This document shows positions 1 through 11,000 of a DNA stretch of 64,000 nt, piece after piece (position 1 is the first letter of the stretch; every line of letters begins with the position of its first letter). The translations under genes were made by a program, and so were the position numbers. The notes beneath the pieces were generated by a model, which ran no database searches, had not been told where the DNA came from, and was given only the letters and a program-made list of their open reading frames with translations. Source of the DNA: Caenorhabditis elegans (taxonomy: Eukaryota > Nematoda > Chromadorea > Rhabditida > Rhabditidae); assembly GCF_000002985.6 (NCBI RefSeq), contig NC_003280.10:4770501-4834500 (forward strand). Direction: 5' to 3'.

Positions 1-177
1 TTAAGAAGTTTGGAAACATGGATGCAAAAGTTTTTGTTTCAAACTTTATTATTAGAACAATTACTGTGAAGAATATTTATATTTACAGATAAATATCGAA
101 AAACACACATGGATACTGAAAGACAAGGCAGATAGCATTATAATAAAGCAGTGACAAATGTTCGATTCCAAAACTCT

Positions 178-881
178 TTAAGAGTCTCCCTTAATATTTG
201 GATGTCCTTCAAGATGCTCACGGAAGCAGTATCGGATTCTATCAAATTGTCCAATGCAGAGAGCATATTTCAAGTAATCAGTAGGTACTCCTTTGGTAGT
301 TTCACAGTAAGCCATACATCCTGGAATAACGCCTTGACGCTGGCAGCAAGCAGTATGGTCAGCACGAGAAGATGCACAATCCCACATTTGACCGACTGTT
401 GGACCCTTTGGAGAGCATTCACCGAGGAAGCCAAGAACCTGGAAGTTAGGCAGGCATGTGTAAGATAATTTTTTTTTGATAATTGTTACCTGGTCTGGTC
501 TGAAAGCATCAAAATCGCAATATTTTCTTCTACAATCCACATCGGCGTCCTTCAAAGATCTACAGCACACTCTCAATTTTTGATTGGCATTACGTCTTCC
601 AGGAACTCCATAGCTAAAAATTCCCATTTCAAGTTTTTAAACAAAATTATAATTGCTTACATTAATTGGATACGATCCTGAACGGCATTTGTGACTCCGT
701 GTTGAGCTGGTCCAGCGACAGCCTGTGTCTGTGGCTGTGCTCCAAATCCAGCTGGAGCTCCCCATTGATGTTGTGGCCATGCTGGTGCAGCTGGTTGTTG
801 CCATTGGTTGAATGGATTCCATTGCCAACCTTGACCAGAAACACATACGATTAGGAGACTGCCAAGGATTAGGTAGTTCAT
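178..881 (-). CDS. DB-module secreted protein, copy 1
   Basis: Three exons: 881-661, 613-490 and 438-178, joined by 47 b and 51 b introns with GTAAG/GTAAC donors and TTTTTAG/TTCCAG acceptors; one open frame of 201 codons. Residues 1-16 are a signal peptide (MNYLILGSLLIVCVSG). Residues about 17-75 are rich in Gln, Pro, Ala and Trp. The rest is a Cys-rich domain with the pattern of the nematode DB module: a CC pair, DVDC, KYC, WDCASS, HTACC, C-x3-C and a final YC. Function of the family is poorly known; an extracellular disulfide-bonded role is inferred. Its neighbour at 2375-3457 is a diverged tandem copy in the same orientation. Family call is from cysteine spacing and motif recall. Confidence 0.85.
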
Positions 882-2374
882 GCTGGAAATTAGGGGAAGA
901 TATTTTGAAGCTAAGGTGGCATTTGTGAAAGCAAAATAAAAACAAAAATTTGAAGGGATTTAATTAGAGAAATCATATTCTATTGCTCAAATTTGGCAGC
1001 TTTTGCTGCCAAGTTTGGAATTTTTTTTTCAAATTTCTCAAGGTTAAATTTCTAGATATTTTTTGGATCTTATAAAAATTCCAAATACCCAAGCTTACGC
1101 CAGATAGTAAAAACTAGGTAGGCACGTGGATAGGCTCTCGAGAGGCAGGTAGGCATTAAATCGTATCTGAATTGAACACGAAATCTTCAGATCCGTCTTG
1201 AAAGCTAAGCTCTACTGCACCTAATTTATAAAAGCTCTGAAACGTTCTATGGCAAGGTTTCTAGGTTTTACCCACTTTCTGAAAAAGAAACAAAACTTTT
1301 CATTGTCATCCGGATTAACTAAATCTAGGTAATCTCAAAATGTACATGTGTTTTGTTCGACCACAAGTATGACATAATTATTACAATGTTAAAATCAGCT
1401 TGAACATACACTTTTGTGTTTTCTTAAGAACTTTGTGCCAAAAAAATTATCAGAAAATATAAGCTTCGATCAGCTTAAAATGGTCAAAATTGAGACCAAA
1501 AATCTGATTTTAAACCAAATTTATACAGCATTTTGTTACAGTGTAAACAAAAAAGTGTAAGCCGAATTAGTCATCAGACGGGGAATTGAAACTGTAATAG
1601 AAGTGATGTCAAAAGTAATCTCAATGTCAGTCAAAGACTGAAGAAACTGACATAAAACACAGACAACTATAGGTTTCAGAATGAAAAAGAATACTACCGA
1701 TAGGAGGGGATTGTTCAAGTTTCACTGAAGATTATAGTATAGAACAAAACGAAGAAGAGAAGCTGTGACAGAAAGGTTTATTGAGAAATGATGGGTGGAG
1801 GTAGTTGCAATTGAATGTAGTCTAGATCTCAAGTTCGGGTGATCAAAATTACAGTGTGAAGCTATTTCCCAATTTTCACAATGGTTTAACTGTTTTCAAT
1901 CGAAAAAAGTCGTAAAATTAAATTTGAAAAAAAAATCAGATAGGTCACACAGAATTTCAACCACCAACAAAATAAACATTCAGATTCAGAACTACACCTA
2001 GATAACGTCATCAAACTATATATCATTCCTCACAAGCAATGTCATTTTGTTGCAATTGTGAGGAAAAGAAAAATGATTGTGTGATAATAAGAGATGTATA
2101 TATTGATAAGAGAAGCCAGATAATGGCAAGTGTTTCTCTTGTTAGCTGACCATCAAAATGTCCCACACCGAAAACCGGTTCAATTGCCTAATCGCTTTTC
2201 TTTTTTTTTCTTATCCATCACCATTTTCGCTTCGAATTATTCTCTTGTTGTTCTTCAATTTTTTTCTTACCGTCGTCAATTCTGACGTATAACAATTCAA
2301 TTGAAAACGAAGACAGTTGAAATTCAACAAAACAGAAGGAAGTTTATAATTTATTAGAATTCAAGAATGTATGT
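882..2374. other. Intergenic region upstream of DB copy 1
   Basis: No supported gene. It should hold the promoter of the DB gene ending at 881. TGATAA/GATAAG-type GATA sites cluster near 2085-2130, compatible with intestinal GATA-factor control (inference). A fragment of the GGTAGGCA/GGCAGGTAGGC dispersed repeat lies near 1115-1155. Confidence 0.5.
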
Positions 2375-3457
2375 TCACTGACGAATTGCTTTGTGATGTT
2401 TAAGATGGGTACGGAAACATAGACGGTACTTGTCAAATTCAGATGTACAAAATCCATATTTAAGAACATCGGTTGGAACGGATTTTGACGCGTTGCAGAA
2501 CGCACGACACAGTGGGAGAACATTCTGAAATTGGGGAAACATTTTAAGAAGTTGGAAGCATATTGGAAATTTTTGGAAAATTTCTGCGGCAATTAATACA
2601 GAAAAAAATATATGTATACGAGTATCTGGCTAACTTATTTTTCCTGTGATCAGCTTAAAAGTTTTATAAAAACATTGATTACAACAAATGATTGTAAAAA
2701 TTAACTATTCTGAACTATTCATCCTTTTTTACAAAAATTCCTGCTTGCCTGCCTTTAATGCATTCTGCACCTGTTTGTGAGCCTTCAAAAAACCTACATC
2801 TGCCTTGTACCTACGGCCATGTTATTTGACGGCTTATATCTCGACTGTCTTAAGTTTTATCAAAGAATGTTTCACTTTCAAAATGTAGAAAAAATATTTC
2901 GGACAAATTTTGTCAGTTGACAATTTTTGATAACACCAAAAAAATCGAGATATAAGCTGTCAAAGAAGAGTAAGGTGGGTGCAATTCTAATAAGTAAAAC
3001 TTTTAGAAAATTTCAGAAAAAAAGAAAGTTCTCAACGGTATAAATAAAGTCCTATATTTTTTACACCAAAATGTATTGAAACAAATATTTACCTGATTGG
3101 TACAACATGCACTATGATCATGCTTCGAACTTATACAATCCCAAATTCTAGACACAGTTTTTCCTTTTGGGCCACATTCTGCAATGAATGGCAGGACCTG
3201 AACACAGATATTATTTAATATGCCAATCATTTCTTGCTAACCATAAGTTGATTAATCTGTCCAAAATTGCAATATTTATTTGCACATCCCGCATCGATTT
3301 CTGGATCATGAGCACAACAGGCGATTAGTTTCTCGTTTGCGTTTAGTGCAGAAACATGTCTAAAATCTGTATTGATTGACTAAACTGAAATCTGTAAAGA
3401 TTACTCAAAGAAGAATAGTAGAGTAACGAGAAAAAATAGTTGCCGAGTAGTAGTCAT
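2375..3457 (-). CDS. DB-module secreted protein, copy 2
   Basis: Four exons: 3457-3405, 3359-3242, 3197-3093 and 2524-2375, giving 141 residues in a single frame. The third intron is unusually long here (568 b). Residues 1-17 (MTTTRQLFFLVTLLFFE) form the signal peptide. The Cys-rich body keeps the same signature as copy 1: ACC, C-x3-YC, ECGPKGKTV, WDC-x-SS, HSACC, LC-x3-C, FC and LCF, and ends KAIRQ. It lacks the Gln/Pro-rich stretch of copy 1, so only the DB module is shared. Likely secreted; biochemical role unknown. GATA-type sites (TTGATAAGC near 3515, TTGATAATC near 3580) lie upstream. Confidence 0.85.
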
Positions 3458-3760
3458 CTGTGATTATCCAAGTGTTGTGTATTGAGAAATGATAGTGGAT
3501 GAGGATACGAGAAATTCATTCTTGATAAGCATGAAAATCCTGTCTTTTGTTTTGTTATGTTCCTTTGGATATTTCCACTTGATAATCAATGAACAATATG
3601 CAATTTAATTTTTGAAATTATTATCAACTTGGATCGGCAAACTAATGTGATTTTACAAGTATGAGTTGATTATTCTCGACAGTTTACTACAACGACGCAC
3701 ACTTTATTTGTTACAGGAAACATGTATTTTTTTTCTAAACTGAATTCAAGATTTTTTATA

Positions 3761-4583
3761 GTTTAGCGCCGACCTGTCGCCTTCTCATAGTTGTATAGTG
3801 TCTTATCGTGTTTGTTAGCGGTAACATAAACGTAATTTGGAATGAGCAAATGATCAAAATCATTCATAACTCTTCGACTTCCAATGAATACTTTTCTTCT
3901 TTTATTCACCCTACTTTTGGTTATCCCAAAATCTGCATTTTCCTATAATGAATCCAATTTCAAAATTGAAGGAATCTTAAGGTGCAAAGGAACACCTACC
4001 CGAGGAACCATCTTGATGGTTGATGACAATCGTATGTTTTTAACAAATTAAACTGATTTTAATTATATTCAGTTGATCATTGGGATCACCTCTTGGACGA
4101 AGTCGAAGTCTCGGACGACGGAGTATTCGTGTTATACGGCTGGCTGCCTGATGAATGTCTCCATGTTAAATTATTTGTTGAACACGGATGTACTATAGAG
4201 CGAAATGATGAAGAAAGTCGAACAACCCGCGACATATATTCTGAATATTCCATTGCCTCAAAACACTTGGAAACCCACAATCATGATTGGACGTTTAGCT
4301 TTGAGCTGGTGTATATGGTAGCTGAGAGATCGTGGCCTAAATTTTCTATATACAGATACTGGTTACATGTGAAACAAACGTAAGTTGGTCGTAAACGTGC
4401 TAACAAGGCGCTTAAATTTTCAGTGAAATGTATAAAAACGTTGAGAGGTTGTTTGGAAAACACACCTGGAAGACGCGGCCAATTGGTAAATGCTTGAAAA
4501 CTACGAATTCTAACGGAAAGAGATTTAACTTTTTATTCATTTTCCTGGTACTGGTCTTTTTTCATTTTGTATTTTTTAAATGA
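3761..4583 (+). repeat. Direct duplication unit, copy 1 (TTR gene plus promoter)
   Basis: Starts at GTTTAGCGCCGA and runs through the transthyretin-like gene. The same upstream string starts at 6574, and both share CGTAATTTGGAATGA and CTTCCAATGAATAC just before the start codon. The duplication therefore carried promoter plus gene. Confidence 0.75.
3884..4583 (+). CDS. Transthyretin-like protein with hydrophobic C-terminal tail, copy 1
   Basis: Exons 3884-4031, 4073-4379 and 4424-4583 give 204 residues. Residues 1-19 are a signal peptide ending in SAFS. The transthyretin-like (TTR-52/DUF290-type) beta-sandwich follows: FKIEGILRCKGTP, RGTILMVDDN, LLDEVEVSDDGVFVLYGW, then VEHGCT. This family is large, secreted and nematode-specific; one member bridges apoptotic cells and phagocytes, but no role can be read from this copy. 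The C-terminus is unusual: after a basic stretch it ends in about 18 strongly hydrophobic residues (FNFLFIFLVLVFFHFVFFK), as expected for a GPI signal or membrane anchor. Exon lengths 1 and 2 (148, 307) are identical in the second copy at 6705. Confidence 0.85.
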
Positions 4584-5025
4584 TTAACTACAATTGATTA
4601 AATTTACCTCTACAACACATCAACTAAATCAGTAAATTTTCTGTCTGATCTCTTGTTTTTTGCCAGTTTTGGAACGTTCAAATTAGAGTCTTACGACATT
4701 GTTCAGCTCCTACATCAAAAAATCCCGTTACAAGAAAAAATTTCCGAAATCATTTTTTGAGCATATTTTTCAATCACATAACAATCCATGAATAATATTT
4801 TATTGAATTCTTAAAGTTATAATCAACTGAAGTGTTTACCCGGATCAGCGGATCGAAAATTCAAAATTAGAAAAACATATAAGCAATATCAATGAGATGA
4901 GATCATTCAGAGAAGACTAGGTATTTTTTGTTGCGTAGATTTTCAGAGAATAAAAGATTTGTAATACAGAAAGTCATGTGAACGAGGAGAGAGACTTGGC
5001 CCAAAAAAAAATTATGAGACATGTT
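4584..5025. other. Convergent 3' region between TTR copy 1 and the neprilysin gene
   Basis: AT-rich, no ORF of note. AATAAA-like signals for the minus-strand gene lie near 4950. Nothing else is supported. Confidence 0.5.
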
Positions 5026-8000
5026 CTACCAGATACGACACTTTTCAAATGGATTCATAGGTGATCCAATTGGACAATCGAATTCTTTAGAAAATGCTGG
5101 AAGGTTTTGAAGGGGCACATTCACACGAAACATTCCCAATGAATGAACATCTGTGTCCATTATATGATCAATTGCTGATGGTTTCAGGGCTTCACACCAT
5201 GTCTGAAATATTAATTGATTGGTGGCTTTTAGTATTGCTTACTTTGTGTTCTGTCCTAATTATTATCTGGCTACGTAAAACTCTATTTTCCAAGAACTTA
5301 CATTTGCGTAGGCTAGGAAAAACAGCTGATTCGGACTGAAATCGGTTAATCCAGGCAGTCTTCTCGTTTCCTTTTCCCTATCAGATCTCAATTGATAAGC
5401 TTGAAACGCAACTCTTAATCCTCCATTATCGGCAATATTCTCTCCAATTGTCATTTTTCCATCGACTTTTCGGCCAGTTTGTGGTTCGATTTTACTTCCA
5501 TATTGTGCCACAAAACATTGTTTCTTCTTTTGGAATGTTGTCATTGTTTCAGTATGCCACCATCCACGCAGATTGCCTTTGTCGTCGTATTGAGCTCCAA
5601 GGTCATCGTATCCGTGGGTTATTTCATGACCGATGCCCATTCCGATTGCTCCGTAATTGGAGAAAGCCGGTGCATCGGGCACAAACATTGGGAATTGAAG
5701 AATTCCAGCAGGGAAGACTGAAACAATTTGGGAATGTTCAAATAAGTTAATTTTGTTTTTACAAGAACTCACTAATTTCATTCCCAGTGAAATAATGAAA
5801 TGCGTCAACAGCAATGATTGGCGACGCCCAGTCGATTAGTGACGGAGTCCGGTGGAGTTTTGAAAGAGCATCCCTGACAGAGAAATTTAATTTTAATTTG
5901 AATAAGTTGAAATGTAAATCTCAGCAGTTCATACCTATATGCTGCTTTTTTCAAGGAAATCGCATTATCAAAATATTGATTTGCAGTCAGTCGAACTCCT
6001 GCATAAGGGAGCAGAACGGCAGTTTCATTGAGAAGTGAGTCGGGGAATCTTAACATATTTTTTGTAATAATTAAACTTGTGCAAAGTCCAAATTACCCAA
6101 TTTTGTGACCCATTGCATCCAACTTCATCAGTGCAGCTTCTCGTGTTGACTCATCGATCCAGTCAGCGTTGAGCAGCGTCTGCTCCATAGCTTTTTTCAA
6201 ATCTCGGATCATGTCTTCTGCCTGTCAATTTATGAATATCAACCTAGGCCTTGCATATTAGTCAAGTACATCTTCCAGCCTACGTTTAGCTAACTCCAGT
6301 TTTGAAACAATTCCAATTTTTTTTCTCATTCTTAAAACCATTGAAAATCATTTTTTAAAGTCTAGTTTAGAAAAAAACTCACAACTAACTTGTCCTTCTT
6401 TGTGAAAAATTTCTGAGCATATTCTGTGGATAGGGGCATTGCAAGGTTCTCCCGAACTTCTCCGACACATACTTCCCACAGTGGATCCTAAAACATTAAA
6501 TTTGTGTTGCTAAATGAAAATATTAATATTAAAAAACTTATTTGAAAAGTCGACATACCGATAAGGTGCGAAAGTTTAGCGCCGAATTGTCGCCTCGACT
6601 AACAGCCTGACAGACTAACAGTATATTATCTTATCTTTGTCGTAACAGAAACGTAATTTGGAATGAACAAATACTCATAATCAATCATAACTATTCAACT
6701 TCCAATGAATACGTTTTTACTCTATTGTATCATACTTCTGGCTATTTCAAAAAATGTATTTTCCTATAATATATCAAATTTTAAAATCGAAGGAGTCTTG
6801 AAGTGCAAAGGACAACCTACGCGAGGAAAAATCATAATGGTAGACGACAATCGTAAGTCAAAGAAATATAAACTCAATTTAAAAAATGTTTAGTTGATTT
6901 CTGGGATATCCTTTTGGATGAGGTACAAGTTTCCGAAAGCGGGGAATTTGAACTATACGGCTGGGAAAATGATGACTGCCTTAATATTAATATAATCATT
7001 GAACATGGATGTACTAAAGGGAGAAGTGAAGAAGAAATACAATCCAACATTAACGTTTATTCCGAATTTCCCATATCGTTAAGTGCCTTGCATAAACACA
7101 ATTATGAATTGAATCAAGACTTTGAGCTAAGGTATATGAAGGCTCACAGATCGTGGCCTCAAATTCATATATACAGACATTGGTTATATTATTTACAGAC
7201 GTAAGTTTTATCGCAAAATTTCTATCAGAAGTATACAAATGTTGTTCAGAAATTCCTTCAAAAGCCTTGAAACTATATTTAGAAGACACTATTGGAGGGC
7301 ACGACCAGTCAAAATAAACAGAAAAGTTTCGAGTTCAATTCAAAATAAATGCTACTTTACACATATTTTCCTACTTCTTGTATCTCTTTTTAATTGTATC
7401 TTTTAGTATAATTTTTTTAAAATTAGTTTTTTTAAACTCACATCAGAACTAACTCCGTACATCTTCTGCCTAAAATCGAGCATCGGCTTGCGATACTTCG
7501 CTGGCAAATACATATCATAATTCGACACAAGGCACCACATTAAAAAGTTGTTAATTGAGCTCAATGGTTTCGACTTGATAAGTGAATATAAATTGTCAAA
7601 ATAATTGACATCAACCACATTTATCACCAAGGAATCTGGCATTCTTCCCAGGTTTCCTCTCATTTCTTCATTGAAAAATGCATCCCAATTGATTTTGTCA
7701 TATTTTCTTTTGAATTCTCCAAACGTTATCATGTTGTTGATGGAACTGTGGTTGCGGGAGAGTTCTATTCGGGTGAGCTGAAAATATTTATTAGTAAAAT
7801 ATATATTTTACACCTTGCTTCTTCAAAAATCTCACAACTTACATTCGCGATTCGTCTCTCAAAGTCAATAATATCATCAACTTGATACTCAATAACTCCA
7901 GTTTCATCTTCCATATCAACTCCCAAAAGGGACAAAAGTGATAGAATGTACTGTCGATAATATTGCAGATACACATTTGACGATGGAACTTCACGATAGA

Positions 8001-11000
8001 ACTTCTTCTTTTCCAGGAACAACTTTGGCGGGGAAAACTTAAATTTCAATTTTTTTGTTGCAATTAATCTTTTGACTTACCATTAACACATTTTTGTCGC
8101 TATCATCAAATGAAGAATGCACAAAGACTCGAAATATTCCATCAACTCCATATAATGCCAAATGGCCAGCAAGAACTTCCCATTGAAAATCAATAGAATC
8201 GAATCGAGCATTTGTCAAAAGAGGCCAGCCACCGAGATTTGAAATCATTGACATTAGAGGTTGAACTCCCAAATCGTCTTGAGAAAACTCATCCATACAA
8301 GAGTCGAAATAGATTTGAGCAAGTTTCATAGATCGAGTTGTGTTTTCTCTGGAGGTCTTTTCGAGAATATCTAGAAAGTGAATATGGATCTTAGAGATAC
8401 ATTGATTTTTTTCAAGTTTTCAGTATTTTGTCTGTTTTGAATAAAATGTTTAATATTATCACTGACAATAACTCAATTGCATAGGTTTCGAACTTTTTTT
8501 TGGAAATGACGAATGCGAGATAGAACACAAAGAATAAAGAAGAAGCATGAGGTTTTATCCCACAAAAATTACGTCATCAAGCTATAGACAGGGCACCTGC
8601 CTACCATGTTATCCCAACACACAACTTTACTTTTCAAATGACTTTTCAAATTACCTTTCAAATGCCTATCCATTTCCTTTTTCATCTCACTGAGCACAGT
8701 AACCTTCTTCTCATGCTCCGCAATCACTTTCCTTGTTGCATATTTTCCGCATGCAAATTCATAAAAGTCTTCACATGGGTTGGCATCCCGATTCATATTA
8801 TTCAGATAACTCGCAGCGAGACGAATACATTCCGGTGTTAGACATGTCGAGTTGTCGGATCCATAGTTAACATGATTCGAGTTTTTAACTTCATATGCAT
8901 CTCCTTCCGTGTTCGAGCAGAGTTCAGAGCCTGGAGTTGAAGTAATGTAACTACTTGTAGTAGTTGATATCGTACTATTAATAGGTAGATAAGAGAAAGC
9001 TTGCCACGTGGCTAATAAAAACTGGAATACCTGAGATAAGAGTGGAGAACCCATCCGAAAGGATCGCCACAATTGTGATAAATGATATTGAAATGAGAAG
9101 TGTGAGAATGAAAAGGGCGGCGAACACTGCTGCCAATCGAGCGTTCCTGCAACATTTCCATTATTTCGTTTCATTTTTTTGCTTTCCCTAATCAAATCGT
9201 TTATAATTTTGTTTGCTCAGTCTTTTGCTCTCCCACCAATTTTCCATAATCTCCACGTCATTGCCAACGTGAGGTGCCAACAACGAATAGACACTATGTA
9301 AATTTAAGAGTTTTGAAAAAACCTTCACAATGGCTTGCAGCGCGCAACTTCCCGAGACTGATTAGCGTTGTCCGAAATGCAAATCTAGAGATTCAATAAT
9401 TGAGAGACGCAGTCGCATTTGCCAAAGTGATGGGGGAGACACTTGAGACTAACGGCTTTTGTAAATACGCGTTGGAGTACAGAAAAAAGGGTGGGTGGTC
9501 AGGAAAACATTAGGATAACTGGATATGATAGTGGAATCATCTCACTTTCCGTTTTGAACTTTGGTTCGGGATATGGTGTAGATCAAGCTTAAAGCTCAGC
9601 AAAGTGTGAAGAGCAGAGGATATGATGCTTGATGTTCTAACATCTTGAGAATATGCAAATAGCGGAGATGGGTGTAAACTAGAAACACTATTTCTACAAG
9701 AGCTTCCACAAAAACTGTCGGAGAAGAAATTACAAATTCTAGACTGATGTAGTATTTTTCAGAAAAGGTTTTAGAGTAGCGGTAGTAGGGATTTTGTAAA
9801 TTCAGCCCAAAAACAAAATTATCAGATTAATTTCAGTTGTCATAAATTTTCAAAATTTCATCTTCAATTAAATTTTTCTTATTCCACTTTTCTTACATCA
9901 CATCTGCGTGCATATTTCAAATGTCAATCTTCAAAAAAAATCTAGTTTTTTTTTCGGCTCTCTCCTCATCAAAATGGTTATAAAAGAGAGCAGAGCAACC
10001 CATATTTGGTCGCAATTTGGATGTAACAATGCTCTTTGGAAAGTGACCGCGGCAACCCACGAATAAAAAAGAACGAGACAGAAATCAAAAATTGGAGACA
10101 GACTCGGAAACAGCTCGGGAACAAATATCGAAACATCTAGGATAGAGAAAAAAATTGGAAGGATATTTGTAAGAAGATTTACAGGTTGTGTGGAGATCAA
10201 ATGTCAAAGGATCAAGAAAAAGTGATTTATTTGCATTAGTTGGTGGAAAAGTCTAGTCTGATCTTAGGAGTAGACAGTTTCGTTTTTAGAATGTTTTAGG
10301 AACACCGAAACCACAAAATTTTAACGGTTTTTTTTTTTTTGAAAAACTGGCGAAATAATTTTATTTTTGGATTTCGGAACAAAGGTTTTCATTGTATTTT
10401 CTCAAACTAGATATTTGATGTGAACTCAAATATTCAATTTTGTCATTTCAAATTAGACAGTTGACAACCATGTGCATTCGGCAGTAGTTAAGTAGGAACA
10501 AGGCAGGCGGTGGTCACCGAGAAGTCAGGCGGGCAGATTGTGTGCCTACATTTGAGGGCTAGTTTAAATTTGCCTAAAAATCGTCAAAAATAGTTTTGAA
10601 AAATAGACAAAAAAGGCTTCATGGCCTAGACAAATCTACAGAAGGGCAATTTCCAAGCTTTAAAATAAAAATGTAATTCTTACTTTTTGTTTCGTTCCAA
10701 AATTTTGGTGATCGAGTAGTCGATCATAACAGTTTTCGATTTCTTGTTCATGTCAAAGAACAATCGTTTTCCAGTAGAAATAACCAGTCACCGACGTTGA
10801 TTATGATCACGCATAACAAAACCTGAGGAAGTGTGTTTGTGCTTTCAAAAAGTGATAATGATAATCGGAAAGTGTCAGGTAGTTTGCACAACGACGGAAG
10901 GGACGCCAGACAATCGGATTGCCACACTCACACAATCGGTTTGAAAGCACCGAGGCAGAGAAAGAGAGAAGTTGGCTCACGGGAGCAGAAGAGAGGAGCT

